Assembly: GCF_003610235.1 (NCBI RefSeq)
Contig: NZ_RAPR01000001.1
Span: 7,192,001 to 7,256,000 of the forward strand
Origin: Catellatospora citrea
GTDB lineage: Bacteria; Actinomycetota; Actinomycetes; Mycobacteriales; Micromonosporaceae
Reading direction: 5' to 3'
DNA length: 64,000 nucleotides
The position numbers were made by a program, and so were the translations under genes. Below, piece after piece: positions 1 to 9,197 of this stretch. A model generated the notes under the pieces. It had not been told where the DNA came from and searched no databases. It saw only the letters and a program-made list of their open reading frames with translations. The number at the start of each line of letters is the position of its first letter. Position 1 is the stretch's first letter.

Positions 1-134
1 CGGGGCTCGGTCAGCGTGCTGCGGTCCACCGGGTCGGAGAAGGCCAGCTGGCCGTGCGCCTGCGCGGGGGAGGGCAGCAGCACGGCCACGGCCACCGCGG
101 CGAGAACGGCGACGATCTTTCGAGACATGCGCAT
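1..134 (-). CDS. copC: CopC-domain copper resistance protein, N-terminal fragment
   Basis: Only the first 44 or so codons are inside the window; the gene continues off the left edge. Reading the minus strand from 134 gives a basic start (MRMSRK), a hydrophobic stretch, an AQA cleavage site and then a mature N-terminus HGQLAFSDPVDRSTLTEP. That His-initiated sequence with S-D-P and a TLTEP turn is the hallmark start of the CopC beta-barrel (YobA/PcoC/CopC), a periplasmic or cell-surface copper-binding protein; the N-terminal His is a known copper ligand in the family. A second in-frame ATG at 128 is an equally possible start, and no strong ribosome binding site separates them. It is on the same strand as DUF1501/DUF1800 but separated from them by about 50 bases. 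Confidence 0.75.
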   Translation of the reverse strand, partial: MRMSRKIVAVLAAVAVAVLLPSPAQAHGQLAFSDPVDRSTLTEP

Positions 135-183
135 GAAGCTAAGCCATCGGCGTCGCCCGCACCATCCCCCGCCGCCTCGCCGA

Positions 184-1416
184 TCACCACCAGTCCAGGC
201 GGCCCTTCCAGCCGTTGAGGGCGGCAGCCGGGTCGGCCTGCAGGACCCGGTCCAGCGCACTGGCGTACACGTCGCGGAAGTCGGTGGTGAACTTCAGATC
301 CCCGTCGTCGAGATCGGTCAGGCTGGGCTGCTCGCCGTACAGCCCACCCGGGATCGACTCGCCGAGCACGAACACGTTGGACGCGGTGCCGTGATCGGTG
401 CCGTCGGAGGCGTTGGCCCGCACCCGCCGCCCGAACTCGGAGTAGACCAGCACCACCACGTCCTTGCCCGCCGGATGGGCCGTGATCCGCCGGTAGAACG
501 CCGTCAGCCCCCGGTCCAGGTAGGACAGCAGTGTCTCCTGCAGGTCGCGCTCGTCGGCGTGGGTGTCGAAGCCGCCCAGCGACACCGAGAACATCCGGGT
601 CGACACCCCGGCCTCGATGCACTGCGCGACCAGGTCGAGCTGCGCCTGCAGCCCGGCCAGGCCGCCGGTGCCGGTCGCCGGGACCTTCTCCTCGTCACCG
701 TCACCGCTGTCGGTGTCGGCGTCCTTGACCTGCTGGGCCATCTCCCGCACCCGGGCCAGGTCGCCGAAGCAGGCCGCGGCCCGCGCCTGCAGCGGCGGCT
801 CCCCGGCCGACGGCTTGGCGAACCCGGCCAGGGCCTGCGCGGTGACCGCCCTGGGCAGCTTCACGTCGGCCGCGCCGATCACCGCGCCGGCGCTCCTCTC
901 CCCGGCCAGCAGCGGCGGCAGCACCTTCTCGAACGACACGGCCAGCCGCGGGTCACCGCCCGCGCCGTCGAGCCAGCGACCGATCCAGCCGGTGTTGCCG
1001 GGCCGCTCCGGGTCGGCGGTCTGCCAGATGTCCATCGAGCGGAAGTGGCTGCGGTCGGGCTTGGGGTAGCCGACCCCGCGTACGACGGCCAGCTTCTTGC
1101 TCCCGAACAGCTCGTGCAGCCCTTTCAACGCCGGGTTCAGCCCGGTGGCGTCGTCCAGGCGCAGTACCTCGCCGCCGTCGTAGGCCAGCTCGGGCCGGGC
1201 GTCCTGGTAGGCGCGGTCGGCGTACGGGATCACCGTGTTGAGGCCGTCGTTGCCGCCGTACAGCGTGATGACGACCAGCGTCTTCGCGCCTTCGGGGCGG
1301 TTGCCGGCGGTGTCGAGGAGGTCGGACAGGGCCAGCGTGGTCGCGCCCGCGGCCAGCGCCGCGCCGCCGACGACGCCGCTGGCGATCAGGAACCTGCGCC
1401 GGGTCGTGGTGTCCAT
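184..1416 (-). CDS. DUF1501 family protein, Tat-exported
   Basis: A 410-residue protein. It starts at 1416, behind a strong GAGGAGG ribosome binding site, with MDTTTRRRFLIASG followed by a hydrophobic segment: a twin-arginine (Tat) signal. Family landmarks are visible: LVVITLYGGNDGLN early, DRSHFRSMDIWQTA, a GGFDTHADE segment, VVLVYSEFGRRVRANASDGTDHG and a final FRDVYA region. These are typical of DUF1501, which belongs to the alkaline-phosphatase/sulfatase-like superfamily, but no reaction is established. It is nearly always paired with a DUF1800 gene, as here (20-base gap), so the two are one operon and probably form an exported complex. Longer upstream extensions are possible in frame but would overlap DUF1800 and lose the Tat signal. 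Confidence 0.9.
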   Translation of the reverse strand: MDTTTRRRFLIASGVVGGAALAAGATTLALSDLLDTAGNRPEGAKTLVVITLYGGNDGLNTVIPYADRAYQDARPELAYDGGEVLRLDDATGLNPALKGLHELFGSKKLAVVRGVGYPKPDRSHFRSMDIWQTADPERPGNTGWIGRWLDGAGGDPRLAVSFEKVLPPLLAGERSAGAVIGAADVKLPRAVTAQALAGFAKPSAGEPPLQARAAACFGDLARVREMAQQVKDADTDSGDGDEEKVPATGTGGLAGLQAQLDLVAQCIEAGVSTRMFSVSLGGFDTHADERDLQETLLSYLDRGLTAFYRRITAHPAGKDVVVLVYSEFGRRVRANASDGTDHGTASNVFVLGESIPGGLYGEQPSLTDLDDGDLKFTTDFRDVYASALDRVLQADPAAALNGWKGRLDWW

Positions 1417-1436
1417 CGGGCGTCCTCCTCGAAGTC

Positions 1437-2753
1437 TCAGTGCACCGCGTACTCGGGGCTGATCAGCCCCAGCACGGTCAGCTTCCGGGCGTCCTTGGCC
1501 GCGTCGGCCAGCACCGCCCGCGTCCGGTCGGTCCAGGCGTCCACGACCAGCAGCCGCGCCAGCGCCTCGGGCCGTCCCGCCACCGGGGCGGCCGACAGCC
1601 GTTCCAGGAACGCCGGGCTCGCCGCGGCGGACAGGGCCTGGGCCAGCTGCACCCGGGTCTGGGTGGCGAACGTGTTGAGCCAGGCCGTGCCCGACGGCCA
1701 GCCGCCGACGCTCGGCGGCTTGAACGGCACCTGGTCGAGCCGGGTCAGGCCCTGGTAGAGCTGCTTGCGCTGCTTGTCCCCGGCAGTGCCGTCGGCGCCG
1801 AGCTGGCGCACCGCGCCGACCAGCCACTCCACCGGCTGCTTGACCAGCTGCCCGCCGGTGGCGGTGAACTGCTCGTCCAGCAGCAGCGCCCGGACCAGGG
1901 CGCTGACATCGTGCCCGGCGAACGCGGCCGACAGCCGGTCGCGTACCGGGCCGGGCATGGGCTCGCCGGAGGCGAACCGGAACCACAGCCGCGCGGGCAG
2001 GAACGTCTTCGCGGCGGGCTGCGCCAGGATGACCTCGGCCAGCGAATCCGCGTCCAGCGGGCCGGTGCGCCCGAGCACGGTCTTGGCGCCGCCGTCGTGG
2101 CGGGCCTGCTGGAAGGTGGCCGTGCCGTCGACCCGGTCCACGGTCCAGCCGGTCAGCGCGCGGGCGGCGGCCTTCACGTCGGCCTCGGTGTACGCGCCGA
2201 TGCCGAGCGTGAACAGCTCCATCAGCTCGCGGGCCAGGTTCTCGTTCGGGGCCTTGCGGGTGTTGCGCTGCCCGTCCAGCCAGTGGATCAGCGCGCCGTC
2301 GCGCAGCATCGCCCGCACCAGCACCCCGAAGTCGCCCCGGCCGTCACGCCGGAAGGTCTGCTGCTGGGCGAGCATCAGCCCGGCCGACTTGACCTTCTGC
2401 ACGCTCGTGGCCCAGTGGCCGTGCCAGAAGAAGACCAGCTTCTCGGCGAGCTGGTGGTCGGCGGCGACCATCCGGTCCACCCACCAGTGGGTGAGCTGCT
2501 GCACCTGGTCCTTGCGGGCCTGCTGGGCACGCTGGCGCTGCTCGCGGGTCGGCTTCTTGGGCAGGTCCGTGTACGGGTCCGCGCCGAGCTTCGGGGCGGG
2601 CGTGCGGGCCGCGCCCCGGTCGGCGCCGGCCGGCGCGAGCAGCTGCTCGACGGTCGCCTGGTAGCCGGCCCGTTCGGCCCGGTCCACCTCGTCGGCGGTG
2701 GGTCCGAACGTTGCCCTGCGCAGCAGGTGCGCGACCTTCTCCCGTTCCGCCAT
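1437..2753 (-). CDS. DUF1800 family protein
   Basis: A 438-residue protein starting MAEREKVAHLLRRATFGPTADEV, the standard DUF1800 opening (LLRRATFG). Other family signatures are WWVDRMVAADHQLAEKLVFFWHGHWATS, the NENLARELMELFTLGIGAYTE segment and VKQPVEWLVGAVRQLG near the C-terminus with PPSVGGWPSGTAWLN. The function of DUF1800 is not known. Its constant genetic partner DUF1501 follows immediately, so it is the first gene of a two-gene unit. No signal peptide is visible, so it may depend on the Tat-exported partner for export (inference). The start at 2753 puts the conserved RRATFG motif at residues 12-17, as expected. Confidence 0.92.
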   Translation of the reverse strand: MAEREKVAHLLRRATFGPTADEVDRAERAGYQATVEQLLAPAGADRGAARTPAPKLGADPYTDLPKKPTREQRQRAQQARKDQVQQLTHWWVDRMVAADHQLAEKLVFFWHGHWATSVQKVKSAGLMLAQQQTFRRDGRGDFGVLVRAMLRDGALIHWLDGQRNTRKAPNENLARELMELFTLGIGAYTEADVKAAARALTGWTVDRVDGTATFQQARHDGGAKTVLGRTGPLDADSLAEVILAQPAAKTFLPARLWFRFASGEPMPGPVRDRLSAAFAGHDVSALVRALLLDEQFTATGGQLVKQPVEWLVGAVRQLGADGTAGDKQRKQLYQGLTRLDQVPFKPPSVGGWPSGTAWLNTFATQTRVQLAQALSAAASPAFLERLSAAPVAGRPEALARLLVVDAWTDRTRAVLADAAKDARKLTVLGLISPEYAVH

Positions 2754-2843
2754 GCGCCGATCCTAGGCAGGTGTCGATCCGGGTCGCGCCCGCAGCATGT
2801 TCGGGAAACGTAAGGCCACGGCGAGTGAGGGCGAGGTCACCGC

Positions 2844-4112
2844 TCAGCGTGGCGGCTTGCGGTGCATGCGGTAGTGCAGCACGAGGAACGGCAGGCCGAA
2901 GACCCGGAACGCGTGCTCGGCCCGCAACTGCCCATCCTGCGTGTACACGTCGAGGTCCTCGGCGAAGCCGTGCACCGCGGCCGTGGTCAGCCGCCCGTCC
3001 TGCGGGTCGACGAGGCTCAGGTAGTGCCCGGGCTGGTCCAGCTTGCTGCGGCTGGTCAGGACCAGGCCGCCGCCCGGCCGGGCCTGCGGCTCCAGGGTCG
3101 CCGTGAAGCTCGCCTGCGGCAACGGGAAGCCGACGCTGACGTAACCGCGCCCGTCGTGCCGGTAGGTCGTGTAGACGCCGACGTAGATGGGCTCGTCGGT
3201 GTCGGCGAACGAGCGGATCCAGCCCCGGACCGTGATCGTGCCGTCCCGGCTGACGGTGTCGATGCGGCTGCGCACGCCGCGCTGCGTCTCGCGCTGGTTC
3301 ATCGGCACGTTGGCCTGCCCCAGCGGCCGGGCGAGCAGGTTGCGGTAGAGCAGGTAGCCGGGCCGGACCCAGGCGCGCCAGCGCGGCTCGATGTCCAGGG
3401 TGAACCGGGTGGTGTGCTCGTAGAACTCGCGCACCAGCGGGTCCACCCCGGCCGGGTCGAAACCCGGCCCGGCCAGCTCGTCGAGCGAGGCGACGATGCC
3501 GACGTCGGGGGTGTCCGGTCGGTAGTCGCCGCCGAGTTCCGTCGCGAGTCCGGCGACGTAGCCGGTGCCGACGTAGCGGGTGCGGGCGGCCAGCGGCACC
3601 ACGAACGGCAGCCGTGCCGGGTCGACCCGCTCGGCCAGCAGACTCACCTGCGGGTCGCGGAACAGCATCGCCGACAGCACCCGGAACGCGGCCACGGTCA
3701 CCGCCGCCACGATCGCCGCGGGCGCCCCCGCCATGGCCCAGCCGAGCGCCGCCCCGACCAGCGGGCCGAGCACGACCTTGTGCGGGCGGATGCCCAGCAG
3801 CCCCGCGACACCGCCGGTGATTGCGCCGACGAGCAGGGAGTTCGCGCCCAGCGCGCCCAGCGCCCAGCCGCAGGGTGCGGCCAGGGCGGCGCTCATGACG
3901 ATGCGGGACCACAGCGCCGGGATCTCACCCGGCCGCTGCTGCGCTCGGGCCAGCACGTCGACTGCCCCGAGCAGCAGCGCACCCGCGAGCGCGCCGATCG
4001 CCATCGCCCGGGTTCCCCACGACGCGGCCACCGCGCTGCCCGCGACCGCGCCGATCAGTGCTGCGAGGACGACCGATCCACGACGGTCGGGCGTTCGGGC
4101 TGCATCGCTCAT
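2844..4112 (-). CDS. Membrane protein of unknown function
   Basis: A 422-residue protein I do not recognise by name. The first 160 residues contain about five hydrophobic segments rich in Ala/Gly/Leu ([75 protein letters not shown]). The rest is soluble and looks like a beta-rich domain ([32 protein letters not shown]). It contains a conserved-looking [20 protein letters not shown] segment. It sits 24 bases downstream of the ABC-2 permease on the same strand and could be the last gene of that exporter operon. There is no catalytic motif on which to base a function. Confidence 0.7.
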   Translation of the reverse strand: MSDAARTPDRRGSVVLAALIGAVAGSAVAASWGTRAMAIGALAGALLLGAVDVLARAQQRPGEIPALWSRIVMSAALAAPCGWALGALGANSLLVGAITGGVAGLLGIRPHKVVLGPLVGAALGWAMAGAPAAIVAAVTVAAFRVLSAMLFRDPQVSLLAERVDPARLPFVVPLAARTRYVGTGYVAGLATELGGDYRPDTPDVGIVASLDELAGPGFDPAGVDPLVREFYEHTTRFTLDIEPRWRAWVRPGYLLYRNLLARPLGQANVPMNQRETQRGVRSRIDTVSRDGTITVRGWIRSFADTDEPIYVGVYTTYRHDGRGYVSVGFPLPQASFTATLEPQARPGGGLVLTSRSKLDQPGHYLSLVDPQDGRLTTAAVHGFAEDLDVYTQDGQLRAEHAFRVFGLPFLVLHYRMHRKPPR

Positions 4113-4136
4113 CGGGGGAGGTTAGCGCGGACGGGC

Positions 4137-4918
4137 TCAGCGCACGCCGTCGCGGTTGTAGCGGGCGCGGGCCCAGTAGAAGCAGCCCACGGCGATGGCC
4201 ACCGACCAGGCGACGGCCAGCCAGGCGCTGTCGCCGATGCCGGTGCCCAGCAGCAGACCGCGCACGGTCTCCATGACGGGGGTGAACGGCTGGTACTCGG
4301 CGACCCAGCCGACGGCGCCGGGCATGGAGTCGGTGGGCACGAAGCCGCTGCCCAGGAACGGCAGCAGGATCAGCGGCATGGGCAGGTTGCTGGCCGACTC
4401 GACGGTGCGGGCGGTCAGCCCGCAGGCCACGCCGAACCACACGCAGGCGAACGAGACCAGGGTCAGCAGCCCGGCCGCGGCGACCCACTCGATCGGCGTC
4501 GCGTTCGGACGGAAGCCGACGGCCACCGCGACGCCGACCACCACGGCGAGGGCGACGACCAGCTGGATCAGGTTGCCCAGCACATGCCCGGTCAGCACCG
4601 ACGGCCGGAAGATGGCCATGGTGCGGAACCGGGCGATGATGCCCTCGGTCATGTCCTGCGCCACCCCGATCGCGGTGAGCTGCGGCGCGCTGGCGATGGC
4701 CAGCAGCAGGATGCCCGGGGTGACGTAGTTGGCGTAGGCGGCCCGGCCGCCGCCCGCGGCGATGCCGTCGCCCAGGGTGCCGCCGAAGACGTACACGAAC
4801 AGCAGCAGCATGACGACCGGGATGCCGATGAGAAACATGATCATCGGGTAGCGGCGGGCGCGCAGCAGGTAGCGGCGCAGCATGGTGGTCGAGTCTCGCA
4901 GCGCGTAGGCGGTGGTGC

Positions 4919-4922
<4 letters not shown>
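4137..4922 (-). CDS. ABC-2 type transporter permease (DrrB-like)
   Basis: A 261-residue integral membrane protein starting MSTTAYALRDSTTMLRRYLLRARRYP. It has six hydrophobic segments and the ABC-2 pattern DMTEGIIARFRTMAIFRPSVLTGH in the loop after TM2, followed by SGFVPTDSMPGAVGWVAEYQPFTPVMETVRGLL near the end; both are typical of DrrB/NodJ-type daunorubicin-resistance permeases. The start at 4922 overlaps the ATPase stop by ATGA, so the two are translationally coupled. The protein should form the membrane half of a drug or lipid exporter with the upstream ATPase. The substrate cannot be read from the sequence. Confidence 0.93.
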
Positions 4923-5884
<962 letters not shown>

Positions 5885-5895
5885 GGGGCGTCCTT

Positions 5896-6786
5896 TCAGG
5901 AACGGTGGATGAGGATGTCGCCCCACGAAGTCCGGGCGCGCACCTCGACGCGCTCGTCGGACTCCTCCGGGCCGGGAACGTTGTCGAGGGAGTTGCGCAC
6001 CGTGCCGGTGGACCTCAGGTCCAGCCAGGCGGCGGTGCCGGTCGGGATGCCGACGTCGATGCGGCCGGCGGAGGTCTCCAGCACGTGCGTGCCGCGCACC
6101 GCGGCGCCGACCCGGATGTCGCCGTACGCGGTCTTCGCGGTGAGCCCGGCCTCGGCCCGCTCGACCGTGACGTCGCCGTTGGCGGTCTTCGCGCTGAGGT
6201 CGGCCACGGCCCGCCCGACGGTGATGGGGCCGTCCGCGCCGTTGATCCGGCCGGTGCCGGTGATCGTGCCGACCTCGCAGCCGCCGGTCGAGCTCTTGAT
6301 GACGGCGTTGCCGGCGACGAGCCCGATGCGGGTGCGCCCGGCGCCGGTGGTGAGTTCGGCGTCGCCGAGCACCCGGTCGGCGCTGACCTCGCCCGCGCCG
6401 GTGTTCGCCCGCAGGTGCCCGGTCTGCCCGAAGTAAAGACGGCCGTAGCCGGTGGTGAACCGGCAGTCGCCCAGCGGCCCGTCGACGTGCAGGTCGCCCA
6501 TGCCGGTGTCGCCGTCGAGCGCGGACCCGGCAGGCAGGTGGATCTCCACGTCGAGGGAGCCGGGCCGGCCCAGCAGCGTGTTGAGGTGCTTGGGCGTCTT
6601 CACCAACAGGCGGCCGTCGGCGTACTCCACGCGGGTCTGCTCGGCGATCCGGACGGACTTGGGGCTGTTGTTGGCGGGGCGCACCTCGATCACGGTGTCG
6701 GTGCGCTCGCTGGCCACGATCCGGATGTCGGCGGCGATGACGCTCAGGGAAACGGTGATCGGCTCAGGTGTGTCGAATGTGGGCAT
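5896..6786 (-). CDS. DUF4097 family beta-strand repeat protein
   Basis: A 296-residue soluble protein with a regular repeat of about 20 residues (short beta-strand units such as GDLHVDGPLGDCRFTTGYG, GEVSADRVLGDAELTTGAG and GDVTVERAEAGLTAKTAYG, ending in RTSWGDILIHRS). This is the right-handed beta-helix/solenoid pattern of DUF4097 (adhesin-like) proteins. No signal peptide or membrane segment is visible. In actinobacteria such genes often sit with a small DNA-binding protein and a DrrAB-type exporter, exactly the order here (regulator 6859-7368, this gene, ATPase, permease). The biochemical role is unknown; the operon position suggests an accessory or sensing role for the exporter (inference). 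Confidence 0.85.
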   Translation of the reverse strand: MPTFDTPEPITVSLSVIAADIRIVASERTDTVIEVRPANNSPKSVRIAEQTRVEYADGRLLVKTPKHLNTLLGRPGSLDVEIHLPAGSALDGDTGMGDLHVDGPLGDCRFTTGYGRLYFGQTGHLRANTGAGEVSADRVLGDAELTTGAGRTRIGLVAGNAVIKSSTGGCEVGTITGTGRINGADGPITVGRAVADLSAKTANGDVTVERAEAGLTAKTAYGDIRVGAAVRGTHVLETSAGRIDVGIPTGTAAWLDLRSTGTVRNSLDNVPGPEESDERVEVRARTSWGDILIHRS

Positions 6787-6858
6787 GGTGGTTCCCTCGC
6801 ATCGGTCTGGTCGGTGAATCCGCGGGAAGGCGTGGTGGGCGGCGGGTGGCCGCGGCGG

Positions 6859-7368
6859 TCAGCGGGCCCAGCCGGTGTAGCGCTGGCCCAGGTCGGTGCC
6901 GCCGGGCCGGGCGGCCGGGCGTGGCGCGACACCGGCGTCCAGCGCCGCCGCGGCGGCCCGGACCAGCCAGGAGTTGGCCGACAGCCGCTCGCGGGCGGCC
7001 GCCTCGTCGATGCGCGCCTTCAGCTCGTCGGGCAGGCGCAGGTTGATCCGCGAGGTCGCGCCCTTCTCTCCGGCGTCGTCCCAGGCCGGTGCGGCCGGGG
7101 CGGCCACGTGCTCGTCCGGCGGGCTCTGCCGGGTGTTCACCACGAAGGCGGGGTTGAGCCCGCGCAGGCGCACCTCGACCGAGCCGGGAGCGAGCTCGCG
7201 GGTGATCTCGTCGGCCGCTGCCGAGAGCGCCTCGAGCAGCGTGAGCCGGATCGCCGACTCGAGCGGCACGGCGAGGCGCTCGGCGAGGGCGCGGGCCTCC
7301 TCGCCGCCGGTCTCGGCGGCGACGGCCAGCTCGGCTCGGAGCTTCTCCACATACGGCGTCAGTTCCAT
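6859..7368 (-). CDS. Ribbon-helix-helix (HicB/CopG-like) regulator
   Basis: A 169-residue protein starting MELTPYVEKLRAELAVAAETGGEEARALAERL. The N-terminal ~90 residues are helical with no clear family. Residues about 105-143 (SRINLRLPDELKARIDEAAARERLS, then NSWLVRAAAAAL) are a textbook ribbon-helix-helix DNA-binding domain: an N-terminal beta strand with alternating R-N-R and the S-x-N-SWLVRA helix of HicB/Arc-type antitoxins. No toxin gene is next to it; instead it heads the DUF4097-DrrAB operon, so a role as operon repressor is more likely than toxin neutralisation (inference). A perfect 10-bp inverted repeat lies 8 bases upstream of the start, consistent with autoregulation. Confidence 0.82.
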   Translation of the reverse strand: MELTPYVEKLRAELAVAAETGGEEARALAERLAVPLESAIRLTLLEALSAAADEITRELAPGSVEVRLRGLNPAFVVNTRQSPPDEHVAAPAAPAWDDAGEKGATSRINLRLPDELKARIDEAAARERLSANSWLVRAAAAALDAGVAPRPAARPGGTDLGQRYTGWAR

Positions 7369-7375
7369 GGCATCA

Positions 7376-7400
7376 CTATGGCACCACTCTGGTGCCATAG
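7376..7400. promoter_or_regulatory. Inverted repeat, likely operator of the RHH-DUF4097-ABC operon
   Basis: CTATGGCACC, five bases (actct), then GGTGCCATAG: a perfect 10-bp inverted repeat ending 8 bases upstream of the regulator start at 7368. A further half-site, GTGGTGCCA, lies about 25 bases upstream near 7424. Placement against the start codon suits a repressor site; binding by the adjacent ribbon-helix-helix protein is inferred. Confidence 0.6.
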
Positions 7401-7620
7401 GCAACCCGATCTGGCTCAATCGTGGTGCCAACGTGCCCTCTGGGGTCCGATCCGGCACAAACGTGAACGGTCGGTGGACTGGTGGCGGGGCGGGGTGACG
7501 GCGAACATAGGGACGCCGGTACCGTCTGCGGATGCGCAGGCGGGTATGCCGGCCGCACCGCATCCCCCGCGGCGCGGCTCCCGCCGGCCGACGCGTTCGT
7601 GATTTGTGGAAGGAAGACGT

Positions 7621-9030
7621 ATGTCTCAGGGCGAGGACGTACTCGCACTACGCGACGACCTGGCGGCACGGCCCGACTTCGAGGTCACGCTGCGCGGCTA
7701 CGACAAGCGGCAGGTCGAGCAGTACATCGCGCGCATCAACGCCGAGGTGTCGTCGCTGTCGGCCGAGCGCGAGCGTGCGCTCGGGCAGGTCCGCGACCTC
7801 ACCGAGCGGCTGAAGCGACAGCACACCGACCTGTCCGAGCTGGCCGAGCTGCGTCAGCGTCCGGCGCAGGTCGAGCGGGCCTCGTTCCGCCACCTGGGCC
7901 CGATGGTGGACCAGATCCTGGAGCTCGCCGAGAAGCAGGCCGAGGCGATCACCACCACCACCGCCCAGCAGATGGCGCACCACAAGGACGAGGCGGAGAA
8001 GATTCTCGCCGAGGCCCGGGACCAGGCTGACCGGCTGCGCGCCGAGAGCGAGGGCGCTCTGGAGCGCGCCGAGCAGGAGCTCAAGCGGGTGCACGACCAG
8101 AACGCCCAGCAGGCCGAGCACGCCCGCGCCGAGGCCGACGCCCTGGTCGAGGCCGCCCGGGTGCGGGTGCAGCAGGAGGTCGAGGCCGCCCGTGCGCAGA
8201 CCCAGCAGGAGGTCTCGCAGTGGAAGGCCAACGTGGAGCGCGAGCTCACCGAGATGCGTGCGGCCGCCGAGCGTGAACTGGCCGGCCAGCGCACCGCGGT
8301 GAACCAGAAGAACGCCGCGCTGCACGCCGAGGCCCAGCAGCACGCGGCCGACCTGCGCCGCCGCGCCGACGACCAGAACGCCGCCCACCAGCAGCAGCTC
8401 ACCGTCGTGCAGCAGGAGATCCGGGCCCGCCGCCAGGCACTGGCCCAACTGCAGGCCGAGCTCGACATCGCCCAGCAGCGCCTGGTGCAGTCGCGCCAGG
8501 ACGGCGCCACCGCCGAGCGCGACGTGGCCCAGCTGCAGCAGCGCCTGAGCGAGACCACCCAGGAGCTCAACCACGAGCTGCACCGGCTGGAGGAGGCGCG
8601 CCGGTCGGCCGAGTCCGCCGAGCGCCACGCCGTGGCGGTGCGGGCCCGGGTGCAGCGCGAGGCGGAGCGGGTGGCCAACCTGGCCGCCGCGGCCGTCATG
8701 GCCGCCGCCGTGGGCGGGGTCGAGACCGGCGAGTACCCGCGGGTGCAGATGCGCCCGAACCCCCGCCACTCGGCTGCCGAGCCGGAGCAGCCCGAGGCGG
8801 TCGCCGACCACGAGGGCATGTCCGAGGAGCCGCACCCCGCCGAGGCGCCGGAGCCGGAGCAGCCGCAGGGTGAGCAGCCCGAGGGTGAGCAGCCCGAGGA
8901 CGACCGGGAGCAGCAGCACCACGAGGGCGACCCGGAACTCGCCGAGTACGCCAACCGCCGCGACGGCGAGATCGCGGTTCCGGCGCAGCGGATGCCGCTG
9001 CCGGAGCGCGTAGGCGCGGACGCCGAGTAG
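7621..9030 (+). CDS. DivIVA-like coiled-coil cytoskeletal protein (FilP/Scy type)
   Basis: A 469-residue protein. Residues 1-60 (RPDFEVTLRGYDKRQVEQYIARINAEVSSL) resemble the membrane-binding DivIVA N-terminal domain with its F-x-x-x-L-R-G-Y-D-x-x-Q-V signature. From residue 50 to about 360 the sequence is almost uninterrupted heptad-rich coiled coil, dominated by Ala, Glu, Gln and Arg. The C-terminal ~100 residues are acidic, Pro/Glu/Gln-rich and repetitive (EPEQPQGEQPEGEQPE), apparently disordered. Actinobacterial proteins of this type (FilP, Scy, often mislabelled cellulose-binding) organise polar growth or rod shape. I start at ATG 7621 behind GGAAGGA rather than at the GTG five codons earlier. 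It is monocistronic, with a strong hairpin terminator just downstream. Confidence 0.8.
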   Translation: MSQGEDVLALRDDLAARPDFEVTLRGYDKRQVEQYIARINAEVSSLSAERERALGQVRDLTERLKRQHTDLSELAELRQRPAQVERASFRHLGPMVDQILELAEKQAEAITTTTAQQMAHHKDEAEKILAEARDQADRLRAESEGALERAEQELKRVHDQNAQQAEHARAEADALVEAARVRVQQEVEAARAQTQQEVSQWKANVERELTEMRAAAERELAGQRTAVNQKNAALHAEAQQHAADLRRRADDQNAAHQQQLTVVQQEIRARRQALAQLQAELDIAQQRLVQSRQDGATAERDVAQLQQRLSETTQELNHELHRLEEARRSAESAERHAVAVRARVQREAERVANLAAAAVMAAAVGGVETGEYPRVQMRPNPRHSAAEPEQPEAVADHEGMSEEPHPAEAPEPEQPQGEQPEGEQPEDDREQQHHEGDPELAEYANRRDGEIAVPAQRMPLPERVGADAE

Positions 9031-9044
9031 TCACGTTCCCACAG

Positions 9045-9080
9045 CACAGGCCCGCTCACCCGTTGGTGAGCGGGCCTGTG
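9045..9080 (+). terminator. Strong intrinsic-type hairpin after the coiled-coil gene
   Basis: A perfect 16-bp stem (9045-9060 with 9065-9080) closes on a four-base loop, cgtt, starting 14 bases after the stop codon. It has no U-tract, as is usual for high-GC actinobacteria. It isolates the upstream gene from the chitinase gene. Confidence 0.85.
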
Positions 9081-9197
9081 TCGACTGCGCGCCGTCTCAA
9101 TTGGTGGGAATTAATAGTAAGGCTTATTGACTGTTAATTATCGACCCGCGACGATCCCAGAAGAACGGCTCCCCCGTGTCCTGAGATCGGAGCTTGC

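Noticed and set aside
6859..7368. HicAB toxin-antitoxin system
   Set aside because: Only the RHH partner is present; no HicA-sized gene is next to it on either side.
7648..8922. Leu/Gly-rich minus-strand frame that looks like a membrane protein
   Set aside because: It is the complement of the heptad-rich coiled-coil gene; GAG/CAG-rich codons read as Leu-rich on the other strand.
9100..9197. Search for DasR-type chitin regulon operators before the chitinase gene
   Set aside because: The region is AT-rich with TTAATT-type repeats but does not contain an ACTGGTCTAGACCAGT-like dyad.
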